The notes: generated from the sequence alone by a model not told the origin. DNA of 64,000 bases from CAVSRC01 sp963750065 (GCA_963750065.1 CAVVPK010000034.1:1-64000); one strand, 5' to 3'. Shown: positions 27,185-35,804, counted from the first letter of the stretch. Made by a program: numbers and translations.

Positions 27185-27451
27185 ATGTGCCGCAATATCC
27201 GCACGCTTGCCAATTTCGATCCGCCGGCGACCGACGACGAAATCCGCGCCTCGGCGCTCCAGTTCGTGCGCAAGATCAGCGGCTTCACGCACCCGTCCAA
27301 GGCCAACGAGGCTGTCTTCAACCGCGCCGTCGACGAAGTGGCGCACATCGCCCATCACCTGCTGGAAGACCTCGTGATCAATGCCCCGCCGCGCAATCGC
27401 GAGGCGGAGGCCGCCAAGGCCAAGGCCCGCGCCGCCGTGAGGTTCGGGTGA
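27185..27451 (+). CDS. DUF2277 family protein
   Basis: Small cytosolic protein of 88 residues, recognisable as DUF2277 from MCRNIRTLANFDPPATDDEI and QFVRKISGFTHPSKAN, followed by an Ala/Arg-rich tail. Function unknown. A strong purine-rich ribosome site (GGGGAGGGAGAG) precedes ATG 27185. A palindromic intergenic repeat follows. Confidence 0.9.
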   Translation: MCRNIRTLANFDPPATDDEIRASALQFVRKISGFTHPSKANEAVFNRAVDEVAHIAHHLLEDLVINAPPRNREAEAAKAKARAAVRFG

Positions 27452-27465
27452 GTTTCTCTCTTCCA

Positions 27466-27556
27466 CGTCATCACCGGGCGTGTCCCGGTGATCCACGCCT
27501 CGCGGAGTTGCCCGGAAGGAAGACGTGGATGGCCGGGACGGGCCCCGGCCATGACG
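27466..27556. repeat. Palindromic intergenic repeat of rhizobial type
   Basis: Outer arms CGTCAT (27466-27471) and ATGACG (27551-27556) enclose two hairpins: TCACCGGG/CCCGGTGA (27471-27478 with 27484-27491) and ATGGCCGGG/CCCGGCCAT (27529-27537 with 27544-27552). The style is that of mosaic palindromic elements scattered between rhizobial genes. Confidence 0.75.
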
Positions 27557-27581
27557 AAGAAGATGGCGATACGGTCGACCG

Positions 27582-28394
27582 ATGAGAGCCATTGCTGCAG
27601 CCATTGCGATGCTGGCGGTGGCCCTGCAATCTGCGCCCACCTCCGCCAACATCATCGGCACCGACGATCGCGGAACGCTTGTCGCGCTGGGGCCTGAGCT
27701 CGGTCTGTCGCTGGCGGAGATCGCCCGCATCCGCCAGGTCTCCGGCCATGTCGCCTGTTTCGGCGCCCGGCAGGCGTTCGCCTCCGGTGCGCTGTTCCTC
27801 GCCAACGATCTGGTGCTGACCGCCGCCCATACCTTCTTCGAGGACGGCCGGCTGGCCACCAAGTGCTTCTTCAAGGCGCAGGCGGCAGGTGCGGACTGGA
27901 TGCCGCTTCTGACCGACGCCGCCAATGCCCGCTTCGGCGCCGTGCCGCCCAGGCCCGCTTCCAACAATGACTGGGCGGTCGTCCGCCTGGCCACGCCGAT
28001 TGCGGGCGCCAAGCCGTTTCCGCCGGCCACGACGCGTCCGCGGGCCGGTGACCGGCTGATCGTGCTCACCGCCCAGCCGGCCGACATGCAATCGCTCGAC
28101 CCGTCCATGCCCGTGGTGCGCGGCTGCACGGTCAGGCGGGTGCCGGTCTCGAGCGCGGCGACGAACTTCTATCGCAGCGATTGCGATGCGGTCGGCGGCG
28201 CCTCCGGCGGCATGCACTTGGCCCGCGTCGACGGTCGTCTGGTATTCCGCGCCATCACCATCTCTACCGGCCCGTGGCGCGACGCGGCGCTCCACGGTGC
28301 GCCCTACAACGAGAAAGCGGGCAGCGTCACCACGGCGCTTGAGACCGACAGGGCGATCCTCGCTGCGGCACAAGCGCTTGCCGGCGGACCCTGA
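27582..28394 (+). CDS. Secreted trypsin-like serine protease
   Basis: Periplasmic or secreted S1-family peptidase, 270 residues. A signal peptide (AIAAAIAMLAVALQSAPTSA) precedes the protease fold. The catalytic triad is visible as His in LVLTAAHTFF near residue 88, Asp in NNDWAVVRLA near 132, and Ser in DAVGGASGGMHL near 210. Cys residues near the His and Ser motifs suggest two disulfides. There is no PDZ domain, so it is not a DegP type. Substrate unknown. Confidence 0.87.
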   Translation: MRAIAAAIAMLAVALQSAPTSANIIGTDDRGTLVALGPELGLSLAEIARIRQVSGHVACFGARQAFASGALFLANDLVLTAAHTFFEDGRLATKCFFKAQAAGADWMPLLTDAANARFGAVPPRPASNNDWAVVRLATPIAGAKPFPPATTRPRAGDRLIVLTAQPADMQSLDPSMPVVRGCTVRRVPVSSAATNFYRSDCDAVGGASGGMHLARVDGRLVFRAITISTGPWRDAALHGAPYNEKAGSVTTALETDRAILAAAQALAGGP

Positions 28395-28515
28395 AGCGAT
28401 GACGGTGCCGGCGGCCGGCCTGTGATTCGACGATTTGGCGGCTCCAAGCCTTGCTTCGCCGATCATTGGCGTCGAAACTGACCGGCATCGTCCAAAAGAG
28501 CGGCGGGGGTGGGTC

Positions 28516-29166
28516 ATGGCCGGCCTGATCATCACGATTGCGCAGCAGAAGGGTGGGGCGGGCAAGACCACGCTTGCCGCCCATCTCGCCGTCGCCTATG
28601 CGCTCGGCGGCAAATCGGTGGCCGTGCTCGACGTCGATCCGCAGGGCAGCCTCGGCCAGTGGTACGAACGCCGCGAGGAGGTTCTCGGCGAGGACGAGAC
28701 CGGCCTCGAGTTCCGCACCGCCAGCGGCTGGGGCGCGCGGCGCGACGCGCGTCATCTTGCCCGCAGCCATGACGTGGTGATCGTCGACACACCACCGAAA
28801 TCCGACATGGAGATCAAGCCGGCGGTGCAGGCCGCCTCGCTGGTGGTCGTCCCGGTGCAGCCGACGCCGATGGACCTGTGGGCGACCGAGCCGACGCTGG
28901 CCATGATCGACCGGGAAGGGACCCCGTCGCTGCTCATCCTCAATCGCGTCATCGCCCGGGCGTTGATCACCGCCGAGATCGCCGAGGCGGCCGGCAAGCT
29001 CGGCCACCCGCTCGCCAGGAACTCCTTCGGCAGCCGCGTCGCCTATGCCGTCTCGATCGGCGACGGCCTCACTGTGCTGGAGACCGACCCGAACAGCCTG
29101 GCGGCGGAGGAGGCGCAGGCGATCGCCCGCGAGGTCGCCCGGCGCGCCGCCCGCCTGGCGGACTGA
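28516..29166 (+). CDS. ParA/MinD-like P-loop ATPase
   Basis: Deviant-Walker ATPase of 216 residues. QQKGGAGKTTLAAHL at residue 10 is the deviant Walker A, VAVLDVDPQGSLGQWY the A' motif and VVIVDTPPKSD the Walker B. There is no adjacent ParB and no parS-like array, so it is probably an orphan partitioning-type ATPase positioning some other cargo rather than the chromosome ParA. ATG 28516 follows GGGGGTGGGTC. The C-terminus is Arg/Ala-rich. Confidence 0.85.
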   Translation: MAGLIITIAQQKGGAGKTTLAAHLAVAYALGGKSVAVLDVDPQGSLGQWYERREEVLGEDETGLEFRTASGWGARRDARHLARSHDVVIVDTPPKSDMEIKPAVQAASLVVVPVQPTPMDLWATEPTLAMIDREGTPSLLILNRVIARALITAEIAEAAGKLGHPLARNSFGSRVAYAVSIGDGLTVLETDPNSLAAEEAQAIAREVARRAARLAD

Positions 29167-29235
29167 GCGCGCGCAGACCAGCCCTGCATCCCGTGCCGGG
29201 CGCAGGACTTGCCTCTTGCGCTGTGGACCCCATTT

Positions 29236-29256
29236 ATGGTTACCAATAGTGACCAT
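29236..29256. promoter_or_regulatory. Inverted repeat upstream of the pirin gene
   Basis: ATGGTTAC (29236-29243) and GTGACCAT (29249-29256) form an 8-bp inverted repeat with one mismatch and a 5-base spacer, 26 bp before the pirin start. The GTTAC-N5-GTGAC layout recalls sites of HxlR- or MarR-type redox regulators, but the regulator is unknown. Confidence 0.5.
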
Positions 29257-29282
29257 GTAATCATTCTAATTGAGGTCCTGCC

Positions 29283-30197
29283 ATGTCCCTTCGCCCCGTC
29301 AAGCGCGTCGTCGATGCCAAGCCCACCCTGGAAGGCGCCGGCGTCAAGCTGCACCGCGCCTTCGGTTTCGGGCAGACGAGCGACTTCGATCCGTTCCTGC
29401 TGTTCGACGATTTCCGCAACGAGAAGCCTGAGGATTTTCTCAAGGGCTTCCCGTGGCACCCGCATCGCGGAATCGAGACCATCACCTATGTGCTGGCCGG
29501 CACGGTCGAGCACGGCGACAGCCTGGGCAATCGCGGCAAGCTCGGCGCCGGCGACGTCCAGTGGATGACGGCGGGCAGCGGCATCATGCATCAGGAGATG
29601 CCGCAGGGCGATCCGAAGGGCCGCATGCACGGCTTCCAGCTATGGGCCAACCTGCCGTCCTCGCTGAAGATGACCTCGCCGCGCTACCAGGACATCCAGG
29701 CCGCCGACATCCCGGAAGTGGTTGACGACGACGGCACGGTCGTGCGCGTCGTGGTCGGCAGCTTCTGGGGCAAGACCGGCCCGGTCGAGGGCGTTGCCGC
29801 CGATCCCAACTACATCGACGTGTGGGTGCCGCCGGGCAAGAAGAAGACGCTGCCGGTCGAGACCAGCCGTCACGCCTTCGCCTATGTCTTCGAGGGCTCG
29901 GGCAGCTTCCGCGATGCCTCGCATCCGTTCGGCGTGCTGACCGAGAAGAGCGACGCCGACGGCAACGAACTGATCGTGCGCGAGACGGTGGGAAACCGCT
30001 CGATGGTGTTGTTCGACTCCGGCGACGAGGTTACAGTACAGGCAGGCGACGAAGGCATCCGCTTCCTTCTGGTTTCGGGAAAGCCGCTCAAGGAGCCGGT
30101 CGCTTGGTATGGGCCTATCGTGATGAACACGCAGGCCGAGCTGCAGCAGGCCGTCCGTGACCTGCAGACGGGCAACTTCATAAAGGAGTCGGCCTAG
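29283..30197 (+). CDS. Pirin family protein
   Basis: Bicupin metalloprotein of 304 residues. The N-terminal cupin has the metal ligands in GFPWHPHRGIETITYVLAG, then GTVEHGDSLGN and GSGIMHQEMPQ. The C-terminal cupin contains FAYVFEGSGSFRDASHP. Bacterial pirins of this group include quercetin dioxygenase-like YhiW-type enzymes. The SDR gene starts two bases after the stop, so the two are one operon behind a candidate operator. Confidence 0.92.
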   Translation: MSLRPVKRVVDAKPTLEGAGVKLHRAFGFGQTSDFDPFLLFDDFRNEKPEDFLKGFPWHPHRGIETITYVLAGTVEHGDSLGNRGKLGAGDVQWMTAGSGIMHQEMPQGDPKGRMHGFQLWANLPSSLKMTSPRYQDIQAADIPEVVDDDGTVVRVVVGSFWGKTGPVEGVAADPNYIDVWVPPGKKKTLPVETSRHAFAYVFEGSGSFRDASHPFGVLTEKSDADGNELIVRETVGNRSMVLFDSGDEVTVQAGDEGIRFLLVSGKPLKEPVAWYGPIVMNTQAELQQAVRDLQTGNFIKESA

Positions 30198-30199
30198 CC

Positions 30200-30979
30200 A
30201 TGACTGGGTCTGGCGCCGGCAAGACGGTCCTTGTGACCGGCGCCAATCGCGGCATCGGACTGGAAGCCTGCCGCCAACTCAAGGCGGCCGGCTTCTCGGT
30301 CATCCTTTCCGCGCGCGACGCGAGCAGCGGGCAGGCGGCGGCCAATGCGCTCGGCGTCGCTTTCTCCCGCCTCGACGTGACCTCCGCCGAGGATATTGCC
30401 GCCCTTGCCAATGAGCTTCGCCGTGAGGGCCGTCCGCTCGACGGGCTGATCAACAATGCCGCCGTCTCGCTCGATGGCTTCAACAGCGCGGTCGTGCGCG
30501 ACACGCTGGCGGTCAACTTCTTCGGCGTCCTTAACCTGACCGAGGCCCTGCTGCCGCAGATCGGCGACGGCGGCGTCATCGTCATGGTGTCGAGCGGCAT
30601 GGGCGAGCTGGATGCCTATGGGCCGGCGCTGCGCGCCCGCTTCGCCGATCCGCATCTTACCCGCGACCAGCTGGTCGCGCTGGTCGACGAGTTCTCTGCC
30701 GGCGTCGATGCCGGCACCTTCCGCGAAGCCGGTTGGCCGGCCTCGGCCTATCGCGTCTCCAAGGCGGCGATCATCGCGCTGGCCAAGCTCATGGCGCGCG
30801 ACCTCGCGCCGCGCGGCATACGCGTCAATGCGGTCTGCCCGGGCTGGGTGCGCACGCGGCTCGGCGGCCATTCGGCGCCGCGCAGCGTCGAGCAGGGGGC
30901 GGCGTCGGTTGTCTGGGCGGCGACGCCGGGTGAAGCGACCGGCGGCTTCTTCCGCGACGGCAGGCCGACCACCTGGTAA
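30200..30979 (+). CDS. Short-chain dehydrogenase/reductase (carbonyl reductase-like)
   Basis: NADPH-type Rossmann oxidoreductase of 259 residues. VLVTGANRGIGLEACRQL at residue 10 is the cofactor motif; GLINNAAVSLDG, MVSSGMGEL (catalytic Ser) and AYRVSKAAI (Tyr and Lys) complete the catalytic set. An insertion between the Ser and Tyr motifs (RARFADPHLTRDQLVALVDE) matches monomeric carbonyl reductases. It is co-transcribed with pirin, two bases apart, suggesting a shared response to reactive carbonyls or quinones. Confidence 0.88.
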   Translation: MTGSGAGKTVLVTGANRGIGLEACRQLKAAGFSVILSARDASSGQAAANALGVAFSRLDVTSAEDIAALANELRREGRPLDGLINNAAVSLDGFNSAVVRDTLAVNFFGVLNLTEALLPQIGDGGVIVMVSSGMGELDAYGPALRARFADPHLTRDQLVALVDEFSAGVDAGTFREAGWPASAYRVSKAAIIALAKLMARDLAPRGIRVNAVCPGWVRTRLGGHSAPRSVEQGAASVVWAATPGEATGGFFRDGRPTTW

Positions 30980-31107
30980 ATCCGATCATCGGGTAAACAT
31001 GCGGGTGGCCTCCGGCTTGGCCCGGCCGCCGCTTCCGCGCTAAACCGTCAGGCCAGTCCGGCCGGCCAATTCATTCGGCCGGGCTGCAAGACGGGAGGCG
31101 CACGCGC

Positions 31108-32556
31108 TTGCTGCCACAGATCTGGCCGGCCGTACTCGCTCTCGGCTGGATACTCTTTGCGATTGCGGCCGGCGAGGGGGCGATGGCGCTGGTCTCGCTG
31201 GCTGCCGGCGATGGCCTCGCCGGGGTCTTCGCCGTCAATGCCGGCATCACCGTGCTGTTTGCCGGCGCCTGCGTGCTGACCACCAAGGGGCGGCCGTTCG
31301 AGCTGCGCTTCCGCGATGCGGCGCTGTTGACCGTCGTCTCCTGGTTCGTGGTGCCGCTGTTCGGCGCGCTGCCCCTGATGGCGGCACCGACCAATCTCAG
31401 CCTGCTCGATGCCTATTTCGAATCCGTCTCGGGGCTGACCACCACCGGCTCGACCGTGCTCACAGGGCTCGATGCCATGCCGCCCTCGATCCTGCTGTGG
31501 CGCTCGACGCTGCAGTGGATCGGCGGCATCGGCATCGTCGGCCTGGCCATCGTCATCCTGCCGTTCCTCAAGATCGGCGGCATGCAGCTCTTCCGGCTCG
31601 AATCGTCGGACCGCTCGGAGGACGTGGTGCCGCGCGTGCGCAGCGTCGCCAATTCCGTCGGCCGCATCTATCTGGCGATCACCGCCGCCTGCATTCTTTC
31701 CTACTGGGCGCTGGGCATGACGCCGTGGGACGCGCTCAATCACGCTTTCACCACCGTATCCACCGGCGGTTATTCGACCCACGATGCCTCGTTCTCGTGG
31801 TTCGGCAGCAAAGCGCTCAATTGGGCGTCGGTGGTGTTCATGACCGCCGGCAGCCTGCCGTTCCTCGCTTACGTGCGCCTGTTCCGGCGCGGCCGGTTGG
31901 CCGAGCGCGTCGACCCGCAGGTCGTCGCCTACTTCATCATCGCGGCGGCGCTGTCGGCAGTGTTCGCCCTGTGGCTCACGCTGCAGCCCGGCCACGGCGG
32001 CTTCGGCGACGTCACCAACGCGGCCTTCACCGTCGTCTCGATCATGACCACCACGGGCTTCGGTTCTGGCGACTTCGCTTCCTGGGGCCCCTTCGCCGCC
32101 GTGTTCCTGTTCATGGTGTCGTTCGTCGGCGGCTGTACCGGCTCGACCGCCGGTGCCATCAAGGTGTTCCGCCTGCAGATCATGGGCCGCGTTGTGGTTC
32201 AGCACATCCGCCAGGCGCTGCACCCGCACATGGTCTCTCCGCTACGCTACGCCCGGCGCGTGGTGACCGAAGAGGAGGCGGCCTCGGTCGGCACCTTCGT
32301 CTTCCTCTATCTGCTCACCTTCGTCATCGTCTCGGTGCTGGTCAGCCTGACCGGGCTCGACGCGGCGACCGCCATGTCGGCGACGGCAGCCACGCTCGGC
32401 AATGTCGGCCCGGGCGTCACCGAGGCGATCGGCCCGGCCGGCAACTTCGCCGCATTGCCGGAGATCGCCAAGCTACTGCTCACCATCGCCATGATCGTTG
32501 GGCGGCTGGAAATCCTCGGCGTGATGATTCTGTTCCTGCCGGGCTTCTATCGGTAG
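31108..32556 (+). CDS. trkH: Potassium uptake protein TrkH
   Basis: Pore-forming subunit of the Trk potassium transporter, 482 residues with four membrane-pore-membrane repeats. Selectivity-filter regions are SVSGLTTTGSTVL, TTVSTGGYSTHD, VSIMTTTGFGSGD and AATLGNVGPGV. Translation probably starts at TTG 31108, which has GGGAGG nine bases upstream; no ATG fits. It needs a TrkA gating subunit, which is not adjacent. The stop codon overlaps the first base pairs of a MITE-like element. Confidence 0.93.
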   Translation: MLPQIWPAVLALGWILFAIAAGEGAMALVSLAAGDGLAGVFAVNAGITVLFAGACVLTTKGRPFELRFRDAALLTVVSWFVVPLFGALPLMAAPTNLSLLDAYFESVSGLTTTGSTVLTGLDAMPPSILLWRSTLQWIGGIGIVGLAIVILPFLKIGGMQLFRLESSDRSEDVVPRVRSVANSVGRIYLAITAACILSYWALGMTPWDALNHAFTTVSTGGYSTHDASFSWFGSKALNWASVVFMTAGSLPFLAYVRLFRRGRLAERVDPQVVAYFIIAAALSAVFALWLTLQPGHGGFGDVTNAAFTVVSIMTTTGFGSGDFASWGPFAAVFLFMVSFVGGCTGSTAGAIKVFRLQIMGRVVVQHIRQALHPHMVSPLRYARRVVTEEEAASVGTFVFLYLLTFVIVSVLVSLTGLDAATAMSATAATLGNVGPGVTEAIGPAGNFAALPEIAKLLLTIAMIVGRLEILGVMILFLPGFYR

Positions 32557-32827
32557 AGCCTTCTGCGACCAGATAGAGCCAATTCCGTTTCTCGCCCGGC
32601 GGAGCGATCCGGCGTTGAGCCCGGCGAAGGGCGATGCCGGGCATCGGTCGAGCCGGGATCGGCGTCGGGCGCCCGCCGGTTAAGAAACCCGAAGGGACGG
32701 GCGCTTTTGCGCGATTATCGGCGCCGTCGGTCTTGGCCGTACCCCGGGTACGCCCTTCGCCCGCCAGCTTGATCCTGACGCAAAACAAGCTCCGTCGGAA
32801 TGGTTCTATCTGGTCGCAGAAGGCTCT
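32555..32827. mobile_element. 273-bp element with 32-bp terminal inverted repeats (MITE-like)
   Basis: Positions 32555-32586 are the reverse complement of 32796-32827 with only one substitution and one single-base gap. There is no coding content inside. An internal 7-bp stem (GCGCCCG/CGGGCGC, 32669-32675 with 32698-32704) is followed by TTTT and could terminate trkH transcripts. A 64-bp relative of the left half recurs at 33189-33252. No transposase or obvious target duplication. Confidence 0.65.
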
Positions 32828-32837
32828 GGGGCGCTGC

Positions 32838-32880
32838 AAAAAGCGAAGGCCGGCACCGCGGGCTCGCGACACCGGCCTTC
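32838..32880 (-). terminator. Rho-independent terminator for the 27-residue membrane protein gene
   Basis: On the minus strand GAAGGCCGG (32880-32872) pairs with CCGGCCTTC (32853-32845), followed by GCTTTTTGC. It lies 43 bp past the stop of the micro-ORF at 32923-33006, supporting a real minus-strand transcript. Confidence 0.8.
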
Positions 32881-32922
32881 ATCCAATCCTTCAGGCCCTT
32901 GACTGACGTGTGGCCGCCGTCG

Positions 32923-33006
32923 CTACAGGGCGCCGAAAACGATTGCCCCAATGAAAAGGAACGCCGCTAACACTATGACCACATGGAACGGTCGAGATAG
33001 GCTCAT
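32923..33006 (-). CDS. 27-residue membrane micro-protein
   Basis: Not recognised as a named family. The ORF starts at ATG 33006, seven bases after GGGAGA. It encodes a short basic N-terminus (MSLSRPFH) and one continuous hydrophobic span (VVIVLAAFLFIGAIVFGAL) to the end. A strong intrinsic terminator follows 43 bp downstream on the same strand. The combination of good ribosome site, membrane-only product and dedicated terminator makes a real monocistronic gene likely. It lies between the MITE-like element and the CDF transporter, transcribed away from the latter. Possible roles are regulation of a neighbouring transporter or of a membrane complex; none is shown. Confidence 0.6.
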   Translation of the reverse strand: MSLSRPFHVVIVLAAFLFIGAIVFGAL

Positions 33007-33321
33007 GGTCTGTCTCCCGTACCTTTGGCACAGTCGTCGAGTCTATCGTACTGCGGCCGGTCGACAAGCGAAAAACTTGCCGCACCTCGGCAGCCGCAGC
33101 GCAACCTGAACGACAGGCCCCAAGTCATTCTGAATGCGCGTCTTCCGTCTGTGGATATCTGCATCCATGGTGGTGGCGAAAGCGTGTCGCGACCAGATTG
33201 GATTGATTCCGTTTCTCGACTGGTGCGGCGATCCGGCGCCGGGCTGGCGAAGCGCGTGGCGGCAGAGGCCCAAATAGGTTATCCCGGCATCGGTCATCAC
33301 GCTGCATCGAATGTACTGCCA
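33007..33321. other. Intergenic region, 315 bp, with repeat relative
   Basis: No gene seen. Bases 33189-33252 match 32565-32629 of the MITE-like element over 64-65 bp at roughly three-quarters identity, including ATTCCGTTTCTCG. Divergent promoters for the micro-protein and the CDF gene must lie here, but no convincing boxes stand out. Confidence 0.6.
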
Positions 33322-34224
33322 ATGCCGAACCGCATCTCAACATCGACATCGCGTCTGGCGCTCTTCAGCGTCGGGATCGGCATCCTGGTGCTGGGGCTCA
33401 AGTTCCTGGCCTGGGGGCTCACCGGCTCGGTGGCGCTGTGGTCGGACGCGCTGGAGAGTTTCGTCAACGTGGCCACGGCGGTCGCCGCGGTGGTCGCTAT
33501 CCGCTACTCGGCCATCCCCGCCGACGACAATCATCCCTTCGGCCATGGCAAGGCGGAATATTTCTCCGTGGTGCTGGAGGGGGTGCTTATCATCGTCGCC
33601 GCGGTGTCGATCCTGACCTCCGCCTGGTTCGGCTTCCAGCACCCGCGCGCGCTCGAACAGCCGGCGCTCGGCCTTGCCGTCAATCTCTTCGCCAGTGCGA
33701 TCAACGGCGTCTGGGCCATGGTGCTGGTCACCGTCGGACGCAAGCGGCGCTCGATGGCGCTGGCCGCCGACGGCGTCCACCTGTTCACCGATGTCGCCAC
33801 CTCGGCCGGGGTCTTCGTCGGCCTCGTCCTGGTGGTCATGACCGGCTGGCTGGTGCTCGATCCGCTGCTGGCGGCGGCGGTGGCGGTCAACATCCTGTGG
33901 CAGGGCTGGAAGCTGATCCGCGTCTCGGTCGGTGGGCTCATGGACGAAGCGGTGCCGCCGGAGACGCTGGACCGCATCCGCACCATCATCTCTGAGAATG
34001 CCGAAGGGGCCATAGAGGCGCACGACGTGCGCACGCGCCATGCCGGGCGCATGATCTTCATCGAGTTCCACCTTGTGGTGCCGGGCGCCATGGCGGTGTC
34101 GGAGAGCCACGCGATCTGCGACCGCATCGAAAAGGCGCTGCGCAATGCGGTGTCCGACGTCCACATCGCCATTCATGTCGAGCCGGAAGAGAAGGCCAAG
34201 CACATCGGCGTGGTGGTGCTCTGA
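33322..34224 (+). CDS. Cation diffusion facilitator transporter
   Basis: Proton-driven divalent cation exporter (Zn, Fe, Mn or Co), 300 residues, six membrane spans and a C-terminal cytoplasmic metallochaperone-like domain. ALWSDALESF in span 2 and DGVHLFTDVATS in span 5 give the Asp/His metal site. HPFGHGKAEYFS follows span 2. HDVRTRHAGRMIFIEFHLVV and HIAIHVEPEEK are in the tail. ATG 33322 is the first start compatible with the family; upstream frame is repeat sequence. Metal cannot be assigned. Confidence 0.88.
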   Translation: MPNRISTSTSRLALFSVGIGILVLGLKFLAWGLTGSVALWSDALESFVNVATAVAAVVAIRYSAIPADDNHPFGHGKAEYFSVVLEGVLIIVAAVSILTSAWFGFQHPRALEQPALGLAVNLFASAINGVWAMVLVTVGRKRRSMALAADGVHLFTDVATSAGVFVGLVLVVMTGWLVLDPLLAAAVAVNILWQGWKLIRVSVGGLMDEAVPPETLDRIRTIISENAEGAIEAHDVRTRHAGRMIFIEFHLVVPGAMAVSESHAICDRIEKALRNAVSDVHIAIHVEPEEKAKHIGVVVL

Positions 34225-34512
34225 GGGGCGGACGGCCACCGGCCGACGTGGCTACGCCGGCACGAATCGCTTGTCATTTCAGCGCGGCGGGCTGGCGCAA
34301 CGGCTTAGAAACGCTGCAAAAAGCCAATGATCCTTGTATTTCCGCAGTATCATCAATAGATAGATGGATCGACATTTGGCCGGACGACTGGGCCGAGTAA
34401 CTCCTGCGTTAGGAGTACGCTTCAGATTATCTTTCCAGATTCGACGAACCGGGAATCGGACCGCGATGCGGCTCGGTCCCCAAGCGTGCATAACAACCAG
34501 GAAGGTCGATTT
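34225..34512 (+). other. cspA upstream region, probable structured 5' UTR
   Basis: 288 bp without a gene. Contains an ACTCCT/AGGAGT hairpin near 34400 and a longer GC-rich fold just upstream of the cspA ribosome site. Long structured 5' UTRs are usual for cold-shock genes; no specific thermosensor can be claimed. Confidence 0.35.
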
Positions 34513-34722
34513 ATGATCACCGGCACCGTGAAATTCTACAATGGCCAGCGTGGCTATGGTTTCATCCAGCCCGATAACGGCGAAAAGGATGTGTTCGTCC
34601 ACGCGACCGCGCTCGAGCGCGCCGGCATTTCCTCGCTCGCCGAAGGCCAGAAGGTCTCCTTCGAGACCGAGACCGACCAGCGCTCCGGCAAGATTGCCGT
34701 CAGCAAGCTCGAAATCGAATAG
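34513..34722 (+). CDS. CspA-family cold shock protein
   Basis: Single-stranded nucleic-acid chaperone of 69 residues, OB fold. GTVKFYNGQRGYGFIQPD carries RNP1 (GYGFI) and KDVFVHATAL carries RNP2 (VFVHA). ATG 34513 follows AGGAAGG. A fatty acid desaturase begins 11 bp after the stop, so cold-linked RNA chaperoning and membrane fluidity may be co-expressed. Confidence 0.94.
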   Translation: MITGTVKFYNGQRGYGFIQPDNGEKDVFVHATALERAGISSLAEGQKVSFETETDQRSGKIAVSKLEIE

Positions 34723-34733
34723 CGCACCAGGGC

Positions 34734-35804
34734 GTGCGTTCACCCGATAGCGCGGCGGCCTCGCTGGCCGTTCGCGAACCCGACGCCGGCGCTGCCGCGG
34801 GCGCGCGCAACTGGATGCGCGTCGTCGCCGGCTATCGCAGCCCCAATCAAGTGCGCAGCTTCGTCGAGTTGACGATCACCGTCGCACCGCTGTTCCTGCT
34901 GTGGGTGGCGATGTGGATGGCGCTGCCCCACGCCTACTGGCTGTCGCTGCTGCTGGCGCTGCCGACGGCGGGCTTCCTCGTCCGCCTGTTCATGATCCAG
35001 CACGATTGCGGTCACGGCGCCTTCTTTCGCACAAGGCAACTGAACGACTGGGTCGGCCGTGCCATCGGCGTGCTGACGCTGACGCCTTACGATTTCTGGC
35101 GTCGGTCGCACAACATGCACCACGCCGGCTCGGGCAATCTCGGCCGCCGCGGCATCGGCGACATCCGCACCCTGACGGTCGATGAATATGGGGCGCTGTC
35201 GCCGTGGCGGCGCTTCCGCTACCGGCTGTACCGGCATCCGGCGGTCATGTTCGGCATCGGCCCGGCCTTTCTCTTCCTTCTGCAGCAGCGCCTGCCGATC
35301 GGCGCCATGCGGGAGAAGTCCGAGTGGTCGAGCACCATGGCCACCAACGCCGCCATTGCCGTTGTCACCGCAGTCTTGGTGTGGCTGATCGGCCCGGTGC
35401 CGTTCCTGCTGCTGCATCTGCCGGTCATCGTGCTGGCGAGCGCCATCGGCGTCTGGCTGTTCTACGTCCAGCATCAGTTCGAGGAGACGTTCTGGGCTCA
35501 GGACGTCGACTGGAGCCAGCCGGAGGCGGCGCTCCACGGCAGCTCGCATTACGATCTGCCGCTGGTGCTGCGCTGGTTCACCGCCAATATCGGCATCCAT
35601 CACATCCACCATCTGGCGAGCCGCATTCCCTACTACCGGCTGCCCAGTGTGCTCAGGGACCACCCGGAGCTTGCCGACATCGGGAGGCTGTCACTTGGCG
35701 AAAGCCTTCGCTGCGTGCGCCTGGTGCTGTGGGACGAGGCGCACAGGAAGCTGATTTCGTTCCGCGAAGCCCGCGGCCAGCTGGCAGCGCCGGCAGCCGC
35801 CTGA
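34734..35804 (+). CDS. Membrane fatty acid desaturase
   Basis: Di-iron acyl desaturase of 356 residues, about four membrane spans. The three His boxes are HDCGH near residue 88, HNMHH near 124 and HHIHH near 287, which fits the acyl-lipid/omega type. The start at GTG 34734 is inferred from position (11 bp after cspA) and lack of a better ATG; translation may depend on cspA. It introduces double bonds into membrane acyl chains; position specificity unknown. Confidence 0.88.
   Translation: MRSPDSAAASLAVREPDAGAAAGARNWMRVVAGYRSPNQVRSFVELTITVAPLFLLWVAMWMALPHAYWLSLLLALPTAGFLVRLFMIQHDCGHGAFFRTRQLNDWVGRAIGVLTLTPYDFWRRSHNMHHAGSGNLGRRGIGDIRTLTVDEYGALSPWRRFRYRLYRHPAVMFGIGPAFLFLLQQRLPIGAMREKSEWSSTMATNAAIAVVTAVLVWLIGPVPFLLLHLPVIVLASAIGVWLFYVQHQFEETFWAQDVDWSQPEAALHGSSHYDLPLVLRWFTANIGIHHIHHLASRIPYYRLPSVLRDHPELADIGRLSLGESLRCVRLVLWDEAHRKLISFREARGQLAAPAAA

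Noticed and set aside
28516..29166. Chromosomal parA of a parAB locus
   Set aside because: No parB, no parS sites, and no replication-origin genes next to it.
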